A DNA stretch of 39,659 nucleotides from Gallionellales bacterium GWA2_55_18 (GCA_001801055.1 MGWP01000024.1:1-39659), one strand, 5' to 3'. Counted from the first letter of the stretch, positions 17,954-27,008 are shown. A program made the numbers and translations. The notes: generated from the sequence alone by a model not told the origin.

Positions 17954-17955
17954 AC

Positions 17956-18000
17956 CTAGAAAAAGCAGTTGTCCGCAGATTACGCAGATTTTCGCCGATT
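17956..18000. repeat. left-end-like piece of the CACGAAA/CGCAGATT repeat group
   Basis: CCTAGAAAAAGCAGTTGTCC matches the left end of the element at 10230 almost exactly, then changes to CGCAGATTACGCAGATTTTC. No matching right end is visible before the PilZ gene. The rest of the gap to 18137 shows only a loose direct repeat (GAAGCGCAAC and GAAGTGCAAC) and nothing else I can name. Confidence 0.5.
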
Positions 18001-18137
18001 AAACAACAGGCGGATTCAACTCTGAAGCGCAACTTTTGTAAGGCATGGATTCAGATTTCGAAGTGCAACCCAAAATGGTGGCTTGAGGTGGTGCGGGATA
18101 GGGTGCGTTTTAGTGTGCCATTTTTTAAAATTTGCCG

Positions 18138-18578
18138 CTATGTAATTTCCAGATGGTGGCTCGTCAGACGCGTGTTCAGGTAGCCGCGGTCTGATACCAT
18201 TTCAAATTCAGTAAAAGCAATGCCAACCCTAAAGAGTAGATCATCTGAATCGTGGACAGTGTAGCGTATCATACCGTGGACTGTCAGAATGGTCGGTGGG
18301 TAAGGGCCGGTTATTGAGGGTATGTAAATGCGTAGCGTTACTTTGATGTCTGTTTTAAGGTTGCGCCCAAGCAGGATTGATGCCCCATGCAGGGAAATAT
18401 CATTAAGTCTCCCGTCATGCAAGTCTTCGCCTTCGACGGAGACATCGACTTTCCACGTGACCCTGTAGCGAGTTTCCTTGCGGTGTTCCCTGCCGTCTTG
18501 CGGCGGCAAGGATTGAATAGGCGATACATCGTCGATAGTGCTAAACACACCGAGCGGGTCGTTATCATCATTGGTCAT
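18138..18578 (-). CDS. PilZ-domain protein, probable c-di-GMP receptor
   Basis: The 146-residue protein has the two c-di-GMP-binding motifs of PilZ: RxxxR in HRKETRYRV (about residue 34) and D/NxSxxG in LNDISLHGASI about 28 residues later. The remaining beta-barrel strands follow, as in VTLRIYIP and FRVGIAFTEF. No other domain is attached. It lies 106 bases downstream of nrdJ on the same strand, separated by two hairpins. It is probably an independent regulator of surface or motility functions. The GGDEF-EAL gene 1.3 kb away may influence the c-di-GMP it reads. Confidence 0.85.
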   Translation of the reverse strand: MTNDDNDPLGVFSTIDDVSPIQSLPPQDGREHRKETRYRVTWKVDVSVEGEDLHDGRLNDISLHGASILLGRNLKTDIKVTLRIYIPSITGPYPPTILTVHGMIRYTVHDSDDLLFRVGIAFTEFEMVSDRGYLNTRLTSHHLEIT

Positions 18579-18621
18579 CGTGTCCTTCCTGCAAGCGGCA
18601 GTTTTCCAACGGATACATTAA

Positions 18622-18674
18622 CCCATCCCCTGAAGGGGATGGGGGCAAACGTATCCCCGCAGCAAGACTGCGGG
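18622..18674. terminator. two hairpins between nrdJ and the PilZ gene
   Basis: CCCATCCCC (18622-18630) pairs with GGGGATGGG (18635-18643) around TGAA, and CCCGCAG (18656-18662) pairs with CTGCGGG (18668-18674). Neither has a T run, so they may be transcript-stabilising or attenuating structures, or a repeat, rather than a classical terminator of nrdJ. Confidence 0.4.
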
Positions 18675-18684
18675 TAATCACAAG

Positions 18685-21507
18685 TTAACCGCACGCCCCT
18701 ATCGTCCCGCAACTGGTGCAGAACTCGCAACCGTCTTTCTTGATCAGCGTGGCGTTGCCGCATTCCTTGCACACCTTGCCGGTCATCGGTTTTATCCCGG
18801 ATGACTTGTTTTGCGTCGTGGGGACTTCCAGTACGCCCATTTGCTGTACCGGATAGCCATGCTCGTCGAGGATGCCGAGCATGGCGTAGCGGTGAATAAT
18901 CAGCTTCGCGACATAGGAAACCGTCGAGGGGTAGCTTTCCATTTTTTCTCCGCCCGGCACGCGCGCCATGAAGTCGCCCAGCGGCTCGCCGAAATTGAGC
19001 AGCTTGCGCAGCTTCATGCCGATCCAGGCAGGGTCGATGACGCGCATGTCGAGGCTCAATACCTTGCACAGGCCGTCGAGGGCGCGCGGATAAACGCCGG
19101 ACAGCCACATCGAATAGGGGCGGCGTTGCCCATCCGGCAGCACCAGCTCCTTCAAGCCCAGCACGAAATCATCGCCGGTGCCGGCGTTGGAAATATCCAC
19201 CGTCCAGCTCATCGTGCCATCGGTGCCGGTCTTCGGTTCTTTTTTGGCGAACAATGCGTCCATCATCGGCGTGGTGACGCCTTCTATTACTTCCAACGCG
19301 CCCAATTGTTCGATGCGGAATTTCAGCAAATATGCGAACGCCGCCACTAGGCTGGGCATACGCTTCACTTCGCCGTCAGGCGGCATCGGCATGTCGAAGG
19401 CATCATCCCCGGCAGTCTTCATCAGCATTTCCAGCTTCATGCGCAACCATACCGGGTCGCGTGCGCGCATGTCCATCGACAGTGATTTCGCCAGCGCGCC
19501 CAAGCCGCGCGGCTGTTCGGAGCCGTTTACCCAGACTTCGAACGGGTGGTTGACTCCATTCTCGGTGTGGGAAACAAAGGTCACGAAACTGCCGAGCGGG
19601 TGCTTGACTACCTGCGATGCCCAGCCCGCGCTACCGCCCGGCAATTTCGGGCGGCCCGGCCAGCGCAATGAGGCGAGAGACGGTTTCGGCGCGGCTTCCA
19701 GCACGATGCGCCGATCCTGGTCGAACAGCAGATCCTGCGGCTGCTCTTCCGTTTTTGCCGGAGTGACGGACAGCACGGAACCCAGCACACTGTTGGGACG
19801 ATAGGTTGCCAGCCCCTTCAGTCCGGCCTTCCACGCTTCCGTGTAGAGCTCCTTGAAATCCTCGTAAGGATAGTCGGCCGGCACGTTGACCGTCTTGCTG
19901 ATTGCCGTGTCGATGAACGGCGCGACGGCGGCCACCATGTTCATATGGTCGATGGCCGAAATTTCCAGCGCGGTCACGAATGCGGGCGGCAGGTTATCTA
20001 CATCGCCGCCCATTTTCCGATATACGCGCCAGGCATGGTCTTCCACCTGGTAATCCTTGGTGCTGCCATCCATCATCCGTTTCTTGCGGGTATAGAACCA
20101 GGAGAACGGCGGCTCGATGCCGTTGGAGGCGTTATCGGCAAACGCCAGTGAGATTGTTCCGGTAGGTGCGATCGACAACAGGTGGCTGTTGCGGAGGCCA
20201 TGCTTGCGTATCTTGTCCTTGATCTTTTCCGGCAGGCGCGAGGCAAAGCGCGGCGCGGCGAGGTACTGCTCTGCATCCAGCAACGGAAAGGCGCCGCGTT
20301 CGATGGACAAATCAACCGAGGCGAGATAAGCCTCATCGCGCATGACGCGCGTCAGCTCGGCGGCGAATATCCGCGCTTTTTCGGTGTTATAGGGCAGGCC
20401 CAGCATCACCAGCGCATCGCCCAGCCCGGTATAGCCCAGCCCGATGCGCCGCTTATTCTGCGCTTCCTGATGTTGTTCGGGCAGCGGCCAGGAGGTGACA
20501 TCCAGCACGTTGTCCAGCATGCGCACGCCGACATGCACCAGTTGCTTGAATTGTTCATGATTGAATGCCGCCTGGGGAGTGAATGGATTGTCCACCATGC
20601 GGGTCAGGTTGATCGAACTCAGGCAGCAGCAGCCATAAGCCGGCAACGGTTGCTCGGCGCAGGGATTGGTCGCTTCGATCACTTCGATATAGCCGAGGTT
20701 GTTGTCGCGGTTCATCAGGTCGATGAACAATACGCCCGGTTCGGCATGGTCGTAGGTGCTTTCCATGATCTGCTTCCACAGCTCGGCGGCAGGCACTTTA
20801 CGGTATACCCAATTGCCGTCGGTGCGTTTCGTGGCACCTTGTTCCTTGAACAGGGCAGACGGCTCCGCCACATGCACCAGTTCGAAGTCTTCGTTGTTTG
20901 CCACGGCGTGCATCAAGGCATCCGTGACACCGACGGAAATGTTGAAATTGCGCAGGTCGCCCTTGTCCTTGGCGTGGATGAATTTTTCGATGTCGGGATG
21001 GTCGCAGCGCAGCACGCCCATTTGCGCACCGCGCCGCGCACCGGCCGATTCGACGGTTTCGCAGGAGCGGTCAAATACGCGCATGTAAGAGATCGGGCCG
21101 CTGGCGCGGGAATTTGTGCCCTTGACCATCGCGCCCTCCGGGCGGATGGTCGAAAAATCATAACCGACACCGCCGCCGCGCCGCATGGTTTCTGCGGCTT
21201 GCTGCAAGGCGTCGTAAATGCCCGGTTTACCGTTGCTGATGCCGGAGATTGAGTCTCCCACAGGTTGCACAAAGCAGTTGATCAGGGTCGCCTGTATTTT
21301 CAATCCGGCAGCTGAATTGATGCGCCCGGCGGGCACCAGGCCATTTTCCTGCGCCAGAAAAAATGCCTCCTCCCATTCCGCGCGCTGTTCCGGTTTTTCG
21401 GCTTGCGCCAAGCCGCGTGCCACGCGGCGGCGCACATCCTCAATGGAGGTTTCACCGGGTTCCGCATATTTTTCCAGCAAAACTTCGGTGCTGATCTCTT
21501 GCGTCAT
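18685..21507 (-). CDS. nrdJ: class II (adenosylcobalamin-dependent) ribonucleoside-diphosphate reductase
   Basis: NrdJ reduces ribonucleotides to deoxyribonucleotides with adenosylcobalamin and works with or without oxygen. The 940-residue protein contains the reductase barrel with [21 protein letters not shown], including the active-site region, and [22 protein letters not shown]. Two related C-terminal units of the TSCPD type follow (around [23 protein letters not shown] and [23 protein letters not shown]). A zinc-ribbon-like tail with CKECGN and [14 protein letters not shown] ends the protein. ATG 21507 follows GAAGGAGCAATTAAA. No class I or III reductase is in the window. No cobalamin riboswitch was seen upstream. 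Confidence 0.95.
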   Translation of the reverse strand: MTQEISTEVLLEKYAEPGETSIEDVRRRVARGLAQAEKPEQRAEWEEAFFLAQENGLVPAGRINSAAGLKIQATLINCFVQPVGDSISGISNGKPGIYDALQQAAETMRRGGGVGYDFSTIRPEGAMVKGTNSRASGPISYMRVFDRSCETVESAGARRGAQMGVLRCDHPDIEKFIHAKDKGDLRNFNISVGVTDALMHAVANNEDFELVHVAEPSALFKEQGATKRTDGNWVYRKVPAAELWKQIMESTYDHAEPGVLFIDLMNRDNNLGYIEVIEATNPCAEQPLPAYGCCCLSSINLTRMVDNPFTPQAAFNHEQFKQLVHVGVRMLDNVLDVTSWPLPEQHQEAQNKRRIGLGYTGLGDALVMLGLPYNTEKARIFAAELTRVMRDEAYLASVDLSIERGAFPLLDAEQYLAAPRFASRLPEKIKDKIRKHGLRNSHLLSIAPTGTISLAFADNASNGIEPPFSWFYTRKKRMMDGSTKDYQVEDHAWRVYRKMGGDVDNLPPAFVTALEISAIDHMNMVAAVAPFIDTAISKTVNVPADYPYEDFKELYTEAWKAGLKGLATYRPNSVLGSVLSVTPAKTEEQPQDLLFDQDRRIVLEAAPKPSLASLRWPGRPKLPGGSAGWASQVVKHPLGSFVTFVSHTENGVNHPFEVWVNGSEQPRGLGALAKSLSMDMRARDPVWLRMKLEMLMKTAGDDAFDMPMPPDGEVKRMPSLVAAFAYLLKFRIEQLGALEVIEGVTTPMMDALFAKKEPKTGTDGTMSWTVDISNAGTGDDFVLGLKELVLPDGQRRPYSMWLSGVYPRALDGLCKVLSLDMRVIDPAWIGMKLRKLLNFGEPLGDFMARVPGGEKMESYPSTVSYVAKLIIHRYAMLGILDEHGYPVQQMGVLEVPTTQNKSSGIKPMTGKVCKECGNATLIKKDGCEFCTSCGTIGACG

Positions 21508-21632
21508 TTTAATTGCTCCTTCGAAAGCTAATTTGTTTGATAATCAGTCGACTCGCAACCCGGTGTCGGTGCTCTTGGTTTTTCGGCCTTGGTTTGCTGG
21601 CAAGGCAAAGCGATAAAACGGTTAATCTTATC

Positions 21633-21662
21633 ATGTTAAATTATCAACTTTAGCGTAGTCAA
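21633..21662 (-). promoter_or_regulatory. possible nrdJ promoter
   Basis: On the minus strand TTGACT (21657-21662) is followed after 18 bases by TAACAT (21633-21638). The leader to nrdJ would be about 120 bases. I found no clear NrdR box pair in it. Confidence 0.4.
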
Positions 21663-21920
21663 AGAAACAATATTTCTATTTTGACGGTTGACACGCGGTT
21701 CAATAAATGAGTCAAAAACGGGCTTTGCGATGAATGTGTGCCAAGGGTTTATGTGTGTGCCTGATCGGGCGGCTATCCGCTATTGACGTTGCCTAAGCAC
21801 GAATGTTGATATGGGAGGGGCGACTGTGTGTCGGGTTATGTCGCACGGGGGAGGGTAGATGCAGCGGCGGGTGCTGCTGAAGGTATAAATGCGCGCCTTT
21901 TTGTTGCGGCTGGTTTCTGT

Positions 21921-22082
21921 TTAAGTGGGTATCTGCCGGAGCCGCATCCGCTAGTCCATCGGGCGGCGACGGTGGGCGAGATTGTCGCGCTGAAGGCTAA
22001 CGTCGCCAGGTTTGAAACGGAGGTCAGCGGGTTGTGGGCGATGATGGAACGGTTGTGCAAGGAACTTGGCGTTTCAGCCTAA
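21921..22082 (+). pseudogene. remnant of a YceH/DUF480 protein C-terminus
   Basis: The last 50 or so residues of an open frame, from LSGYLPEPH through VGEIVALKANVARFETEV to MMERLCKELGVSA, resemble the linker and coiled-coil end of YceH (DUF480) proteins in betaproteobacteria. The two winged-helix domains that should precede it are missing; upstream lies only the nrdJ leader. Identification is by memory of the family tail and is tentative. The 255-base open frame from 21828 has a GTG start without a ribosome-binding site, so expression is doubtful. The rest of the gap 21508-22221 holds only possible promoters. Confidence 0.45.
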
Positions 22083-22221
22083 TAGCCGCCATGCTTGATG
22101 CAGCTATTCTGTTTGGTTCCGGTTCGCCGGGTTTTATGATGAAAACAGGCTGCACGGCTGCACCTAACCCAAATACAATACGCCTGTTGCCGTAGCTTCA
22201 AGACATAAGGAACATCCCGAA

Positions 22222-22801
22222 ATGATAGGTCGCTTGACAGGGATATTGCTGGAGAAGAATCCGCCGCAGATTTTGCTGGACGTGCAGGGCGTTGCTTACG
22301 AGCTGGATGTGCAGATGAGCACTTTTTACAATCTGCCGGTGTTGCATGAAAGGGCGGTGCTGCACACGCAGCTCATCGTGCGCGAGGATGCGTATTTGCT
22401 GTACGGTTTTTGAGCAATGAGGAGCGCATCGCGTTCCGCCTGTTGCTCAAGATCAGCGGGGTAGGCCCGAAACTGGTGTTGTCGGTGTTGTCCGGTTGAG
22501 CCTGAACGATCTGGCGGTGGCGGTGGTGAATAAGGAAGCAGGTCGCCTGACCAAGATTCCCGGCGTGGGCAAGAAAACCGCCGAGCGGTTGCTGCTGGAA
22601 TTGCAGGGCAAATTTTCTGTGACCGGCGGAGGTTCGGCACAGGGTGCGGTTGCCGCATCATCTGGCAGCGATATCGTGAACGCCTTGCTGGGTCTTGATT
22701 ACAGCGAGAAGGAGGCGGATTGGGCGGCCAGACAATTGTCCGAAAATGTCAATATTTCGGATGGCATCCGGCAGGCGCTCAAGGTGTTGTCGAAGGCGTG
22801 A
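22222..22801 (+). pseudogene. ruvA: ruvA broken by two single-base deletions
   Basis: RuvA binds Holliday junctions and loads RuvB. The three reading frames together give a complete protein of about 193 residues: [15 protein letters not shown] to LLYGF in the first; [14 protein letters not shown] to VLSVLSG in the second; [20 protein letters not shown] to the normal end KVLSKA in the third. Helix-hairpin-helix motifs ISGVGPK and IPGVGKKTAERLL are intact. Each break is a missing T before TGAGC: GGTTTTTGAGC at about 22404-22414 needs six T, and GGTTGAGC at about 22494-22501 needs three. Neither ruvB nor ruvC is adjacent. It is either a real pseudogene or a double assembly error. Confidence 0.85.
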
Positions 22802-22956
22802 TTTGCAGTGAGCCGTTTGTCTGTAAAACTTATAGCTGGACACCTGCGGGAGCGGGGTAGGCATGTGACTAAGCGGACAGGTCGCTGGTTATCTCACACT
22901 TGTGGGAGATGTGAGCAAAAGGATGGGCTTCAACTTGCTGAACTTTGTGGCTGATT

Positions 22957-23096
22957 CTACTGTGTCATAAAACGCTGAAGGGCGCATTGCGGCGTTAAGA
23001 TTTGGACTCAAAACGCTTATTTACGCCATGTAAGCTCCGCTTTCTCGTCCGATTTTGCCTTGCACTGCATCCCTTGATCGCTTTGTGACACAGTAG
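22957..23096. mobile_element. 140-bp MITE-like element with CTACTGTGTCA ends
   Basis: CTACTGTGTCATAAAACGC at the left faces an inverted CGCTTTGTGACACAGTAG at the right. The interior (TTTGGACTCAAAACGC..., CGCTTTCTCGTCC) has no reading frame of note. It sits alone in the 405-base gap between ruvA and the FmdE-like gene. The rest of that gap shows no gene. Confidence 0.75.
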
Positions 23097-23206
23097 AGCT
23101 AATCAGGGCAATTTAATGATTGCTTCCGATTTCGCGAATGGATTTGCTGCCGCTTCCGGATTTGTCCGATAATCCGCAGCTTATCGACAACAGAGGATTT
23201 TAGAAT

Positions 23207-23815
23207 ATGAGCCACCCGGATTTCTATGATGCAGTTCCAAAAATCAGCCTGTATGACCCGCTGGCTGAATTTCTCGGCGCGACGGAAGGCGGGATTCTGC
23301 AATATGGTTATTTCGACGCAGTGCGGTTAGCCGGGCATTCCTGCCCGACGGTCGCCTCGGCCTATTGGGCTACCTGCAAGGCGCTGGCCGCCCTTTATCC
23401 GGGCGCAATGCCGGTGCGCGGCGATATCCGGGTGGAGTTCAACCAGGGCAGCGCGAGCGGAGTCACGGGCGTAATCGCGAATGTAGTGAGTATGCTGACT
23501 GGCGCCATGTCAGACAATGGCTTCAAGGGGATTGGCGGGCGCTTCGACAGACGCAAGCGGCTGTTGTTTGCGGTGGAGATGCCGGGGGAAATGCGCTTCA
23601 CTAGGCTTGACACGAATCAAGCCGTATCCGTTGCGGCCTACTTGCAACTGGTACCCGCTTCGCCACAATTGCCCGAACTCATGTCAAGTTGCATGTCCGG
23701 TACGGCCACCGTGGAAGAGACTGCCGAATTCCGGCGGCTGTGGCAGGAGCGGGTGCGCAGTATCTTGATGGATTATCGCGACGATCCGGAAGTATTTGTT
23801 GTGATGCCCGGTTGA
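23207..23815 (+). CDS. FmdE-like domain protein, function unknown
   Basis: The 202-residue protein resembles the FmdE family (named for a formylmethanofuran dehydrogenase operon), with the core RLAGHSCPTVASAYWATCKAL. This is followed by RGDIRVEFNQG, SGVTGVIANVVSMLTGA and GFKGIGGRF. The Cys and His of GHSC are a likely metal site. It lacks the C-terminal zinc finger of some FmdE proteins. The ATG at 23207 follows AGAGGATTTT. A hemerythrin gene follows nine bases after the stop, suggesting one unit. Methanogenesis genes are absent, so the methanogen role does not apply. Its real substrate is unknown. Confidence 0.6.
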   Translation: MSHPDFYDAVPKISLYDPLAEFLGATEGGILQYGYFDAVRLAGHSCPTVASAYWATCKALAALYPGAMPVRGDIRVEFNQGSASGVTGVIANVVSMLTGAMSDNGFKGIGGRFDRRKRLLFAVEMPGEMRFTRLDTNQAVSVAAYLQLVPASPQLPELMSSCMSGTATVEETAEFRRLWQERVRSILMDYRDDPEVFVVMPG

Positions 23816-23824
23816 GGCCCTCAT

Positions 23825-24238
23825 ATGAAGAGAAGCGCAGCCCTGCAACCCCTGTCGCGTGAACACCACACTGCTCTTGCCCTGGCGAAGGCCTGCGAGC
23901 GGGCCGTGCAATCGCGCGATGATGGGAAGGTGAATAAAGCCTGTCAGCGCGCAATTCAGGTGTTCTCCGGTGAACTGGAGCCGCATTTTCAGTATGAGGA
24001 GCAGTCGTTGTTGCCGCTACTGCATAGCTCGGATGACAAGCTGCTTGAGCAGCGCACATGGGCGGATCACCAGCAGATGCGCGCGCTGCTCGATGGTTTA
24101 CGGCAGAACAATATCGGCGCATTGGATAATTTCGGCAAGCTCTTGTCGGCCCATGTCCGGTTTGAGGAAAGAGAGCTTTTTCCGGTACTTGAAAGCTTGT
24201 TGCCAGAATTACCTGCATTTGGTTCAGGCATTCACTGA
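23825..24238 (+). CDS. hemerythrin-domain protein
   Basis: The 137-residue protein is a four-helix bundle that probably binds a di-iron site. Ligand motifs are present in order: SREHHTAL near the N-terminus, EPHFQYEEQSLLP in the second helix, ADHQQMRALL in the third, and SAHVRFEERELFPVLE in the fourth. There is no extra domain. Such proteins bind oxygen or nitric oxide or act in iron storage or repair of Fe-S centres. Here it probably acts with the FmdE-like protein just upstream, but nothing in the sequence shows how. Confidence 0.85.
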   Translation: MKRSAALQPLSREHHTALALAKACERAVQSRDDGKVNKACQRAIQVFSGELEPHFQYEEQSLLPLLHSSDDKLLEQRTWADHQQMRALLDGLRQNNIGALDNFGKLLSAHVRFEERELFPVLESLLPELPAFGSGIH

Positions 24239-24304
24239 TTCACTATATGAATGAGGATATAGCATTTTGAACGATCTAAAACCAGTGCCGAGAAGGATAA
24301 TGTC

Positions 24305-25504
24305 ATGAGCAAACAAATCCAGGAAGCCTACATCGTCGCCGCGACGCGCACACCGGTGGGCAAGGCGCCGCGCGGGATGTTCCGCAACATCCGTCCCGAC
24401 GATCTGCTGACGCATGTGCTGAGGAGCGTGCTGGCGCAGGCGCCGTCGCTCGATGCGGCGGTCATCGGCGATGTGATCGTCGGTTGCGCGATGCCGGAGG
24501 CGGAGCAGGGGATCAACGTGGCGCGCATCGCGTTGCTGCTGGCCGGGTATCCGAACGTGGTGCCGGGGCTGACCGTCAACCGGTTCTGTTCTTCCGGCTT
24601 GCAGGCGGTGGCGCTGGCGGCAGATCGGATTCGATTGGGCGAGGCGGAGGTGATGGTGGCGGCGGGCATGGAGAGCATGAGCATGGTGCCGATGATGGGC
24701 AACAAGATCGCGTTCAACCCGGAAATTTTTGCGCGTGATGAAAATCTCGCCATCGCTTACGGCATGGGTATCACCGCCGAGAAGGTGGCGCAGCGCTGGA
24801 AGGTTTCGCGCGAGGCGCAGGATGAATTCGCCTACCAGAGTCACCAGCGCGCGTTGCGGGCGATGGCTGCGGGTGAATTTAACGACGAGATCACGCCGTA
24901 CCGCATCGCCGAACATCAGCCGGATCTGGACGAGCGCGATGTGAAAATAAAAATCAATGAGGTGGCGCAGGACGAGGGGCCGCGCGCCGATACGTCGGTC
25001 GAGGCGCTGGCGAAGCTCAAGCCGGTGTTCGCGCAGAAAGGTTCGGTCACGGCGGGCAACAGTTCGCAGATGTCGGACGGTGCGGCAGCCGTGCTGCTGT
25101 GTTCCGAATCAGCGCTGAAGCGTTACAACCTCACACCCATCGGGAGATTTCTTGGTTTCAGCGTGGCGGGCGTACCGCCGGAGATCATGGGCATCGGGCC
25201 GAAAGAGGCGATCCCGCGCGTGTTGAGCCAAGTCGGTTTGAAACTGGACGACATGGGCTGGATCGAACTCAACGAGGCTTTCGCCGCGCAATCGCTGGCG
25301 GTGATCGGCGATGTCGGCCTCAATCCGTCTATAGTCAATCCGCTCGGCGGCGCGATTGCGCTTGGCCATCCGCTCGGCGCGACCGGCGCGATCCGCACCG
25401 CCACGCTGCTGCACGGCCTGCGCCGTCGCAAGCAGAAGTACGGCATGGTGACGATGTGCATCGGGACGGGCATGGGTGCGGCAGGCATCTTCGAGGCGCT
25501 ATAA
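24305..25504 (+). CDS. acetyl-CoA C-acyltransferase (thiolase)
   Basis: The 399-residue thiolase catalyses cleavage or condensation of acyl-CoA. The nucleophilic Cys is in NRFCSSGLQAVALA. The His is in GHPLGATGAIR and the second Cys in MCIGTGMGAAG. Whether it serves fatty-acid oxidation (FadA) or acetoacetyl-CoA formation cannot be told from sequence alone; no FadB partner is beside it. The start at ATG 24305 follows GAGAAGGATAATGTC and gives the family N-terminus with VAATRTPVGKAPRG. Confidence 0.92.
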   Translation: MSKQIQEAYIVAATRTPVGKAPRGMFRNIRPDDLLTHVLRSVLAQAPSLDAAVIGDVIVGCAMPEAEQGINVARIALLLAGYPNVVPGLTVNRFCSSGLQAVALAADRIRLGEAEVMVAAGMESMSMVPMMGNKIAFNPEIFARDENLAIAYGMGITAEKVAQRWKVSREAQDEFAYQSHQRALRAMAAGEFNDEITPYRIAEHQPDLDERDVKIKINEVAQDEGPRADTSVEALAKLKPVFAQKGSVTAGNSSQMSDGAAAVLLCSESALKRYNLTPIGRFLGFSVAGVPPEIMGIGPKEAIPRVLSQVGLKLDDMGWIELNEAFAAQSLAVIGDVGLNPSIVNPLGGAIALGHPLGATGAIRTATLLHGLRRRKQKYGMVTMCIGTGMGAAGIFEAL

Positions 25505-25520
25505 AATCTACTGCGCCTCG

Positions 25521-25610
25521 CCATGACTGCGTTGCTCAAAAACTCAAAATCCTCATGTACTGATTTGTACATTCCGGTTTTTCGCTTTCTCGCGCCTTGT
25601 CCTGACGACG
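25521..25610. repeat. imperfect palindrome after the thiolase gene
   Basis: GACTGCGTTGCTCAAAAAC leading to CCTCATGTAC faces TGTACATTCCGG and CGCGCCTTGTCCTGAC. The centre CATGTACTGATTTGTACATT forms a short hairpin. It resembles a dispersed repeat known to me from other betaproteobacteria. It occupies the gap before the ATP-grasp gene. Confidence 0.6.
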
Positions 25611-25651
25611 CTCGCGACGGTTTTGGGGGTTATGGCTGATGGGCATGCTGG

Positions 25652-26920
25652 ATGACTAATGGGGTGGAGCTTACTGACAAGCTGGATCGCGCCGCGTTGC
25701 AGCGTGCGCTGCAGGCACAGGGCGACGCGTGGTACGGGCTGCTGACGGAGCGTTGCCCGCATCTGTTTGCTGCTTATCCGGTGTTAATCACTGCTGCGCA
25801 GATGCGCCAGATGTGCGAGGTGATCGGGGCGGTGGAGCGGGTGGTGAAGTTGCCTGGGTGGGATGTTCATCCCCGGCAAGCCCCTCTCCTCAATTCTCTC
25901 CCGCAAGCGGGAGAGGAGGCAAACGTGAAAAGCAATTTTCAATCCCTTGGTGTGTTCTTCGGCTACGACTTTCATCTTAACGAGCAGGGTGCGCACCTGA
26001 TCGAAATCAACAGCAACGCGGGTGGCGGATTTTTGAATGCGCTGCTGCTTGATAGCCAGCGCGATGCCGGTTTACCCGGCAAGGCGATCGCTGTCGAAAA
26101 TCTCGAACAAGTCTTTCTCGATATGTTTCGCAACGAGTGGCGGTTGGTGCATGGCGATATGCCGCTCCGCAGCATTGCCATCGTGGATGAGCAGCCCGAG
26201 ATGCAGTACCTGTATCCTGAGTTCCTGCTGACAAAAAATTTGTTCGAGCGCGCCGGAATTGCGGCGCATATCGTTGATCCGTCTGCTCTGAAAGCGCGCG
26301 ATGGCGGCCTGGGCCTGTATCTTGAATCTTCTGGGAGTGAGCAGAAGATCGATTTGGTATACAACCGCCTGACCGATTTTTCGTTGCAGCGACATCCGGT
26401 ATTGCGGCAGGCGTATCTGGATGGCAGTACGGTGCTGACGCCCGACCCGGCACACTACGCCCGCTATGCCGACAAGCGCAATCTGGCGCGGCTGACCGAT
26501 GCGGACGGGCTGCGCGCGCTCGGCGTTGCCGAGACCGATATCGCCGTGTTGCAGGCGGGCATTCCGCACACTCGGCTGGTGGGGGCGGCAGATCAGGAAC
26601 AATGGTGGGCGGAGCGCAAGCAATGGTTCTTCAAACCGAATGCTGGCTACGGCAGCAAGGGCGCGTACCGCGGCGAGAAGCTGACCAGGCGGGTGTTTGA
26701 GGAGATCATGCAGGGCGGTTATATCGCGCAAAAACTGGCCTCACCCGGCGAGCGCACAGTGTGCGTAAACGATGCCGAACCTGTCGCACTCAAGTACGAT
26801 GTGCGCTGTTACGTTTACGACGGCCATGTGCAACTGGTCGCGGCGCGGCTCTATCAGGGACAGACCACCAACTTCCGCACACCGGGCGGCGGCTTTGCGC
26901 CGGTGCGTGTTGTAGAATAA
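25652..26920 (+). CDS. ATP-grasp-like protein with an in-frame repeat, substrate unknown
   Basis: The 422-residue protein has features of an ATP-grasp ligase: HLIEINSNAGGGFLNALLLD in the first half, then FFKPNAGYGSKGAYRGEK, a glycine-rich ATP loop, YIAQKLASPGERT, and LKYDVRCYVYDGHVQLVAARLYQG near the C-terminus. The residues DVRCYV suggest the usual metal and ATP contacts. I recognise it only as a conserved hypothetical type. At about residue 75-90 the stretch RQAPLLNSLPQAGEEANVK is encoded by a CTCTCCCGC palindrome in frame. No ribosome-binding site is obvious before ATG 25652. Confidence 0.65.
   Translation: MTNGVELTDKLDRAALQRALQAQGDAWYGLLTERCPHLFAAYPVLITAAQMRQMCEVIGAVERVVKLPGWDVHPRQAPLLNSLPQAGEEANVKSNFQSLGVFFGYDFHLNEQGAHLIEINSNAGGGFLNALLLDSQRDAGLPGKAIAVENLEQVFLDMFRNEWRLVHGDMPLRSIAIVDEQPEMQYLYPEFLLTKNLFERAGIAAHIVDPSALKARDGGLGLYLESSGSEQKIDLVYNRLTDFSLQRHPVLRQAYLDGSTVLTPDPAHYARYADKRNLARLTDADGLRALGVAETDIAVLQAGIPHTRLVGAADQEQWWAERKQWFFKPNAGYGSKGAYRGEKLTRRVFEEIMQGGYIAQKLASPGERTVCVNDAEPVALKYDVRCYVYDGHVQLVAARLYQGQTTNFRTPGGGFAPVRVVE
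25878..25920. repeat. CTCTCCCGC palindrome inside the ATP-grasp gene
   Basis: CTCTCCCGC (25896-25904) and GCGGGAGAG (25907-25915) form a perfect hairpin, preceded by CCCCTCTCCTC. It belongs to the same type as the copies in mutS and causes no stop or frameshift. Confidence 0.8.
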
Positions 26921-26921
26921 C

Positions 26922-26973
26922 GGCGAATGGTAATCCTGCAAAATAACAGCTTGTCCTGATGAACTAACTAGCC
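26922..26973 (+). promoter_or_regulatory. possible degenerate fluoride riboswitch upstream of crcB
   Basis: GGCGAATGGTAATCCTGC, ATAACAGC and CCTGATGAACTAACTA follow one another at about the spacing of the conserved blocks of the fluoride (crcB-motif) riboswitch. An extra A, a broken first stem and a broken pseudoknot argue that it is decayed, if real. It starts just after the ATP-grasp stop and lies 237 bases before the crcB ATG, with an inverted-repeat element between. Confidence 0.25.
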
Positions 26974-27008
26974 ATCTGACTAAGCGCGATGAAACATGTG
27001 CTAAGTCA

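Noticed and set aside
21508-21700. Cobalamin riboswitch upstream of nrdJ
   Set aside because: I looked for the conserved B12-box and related blocks and found none.
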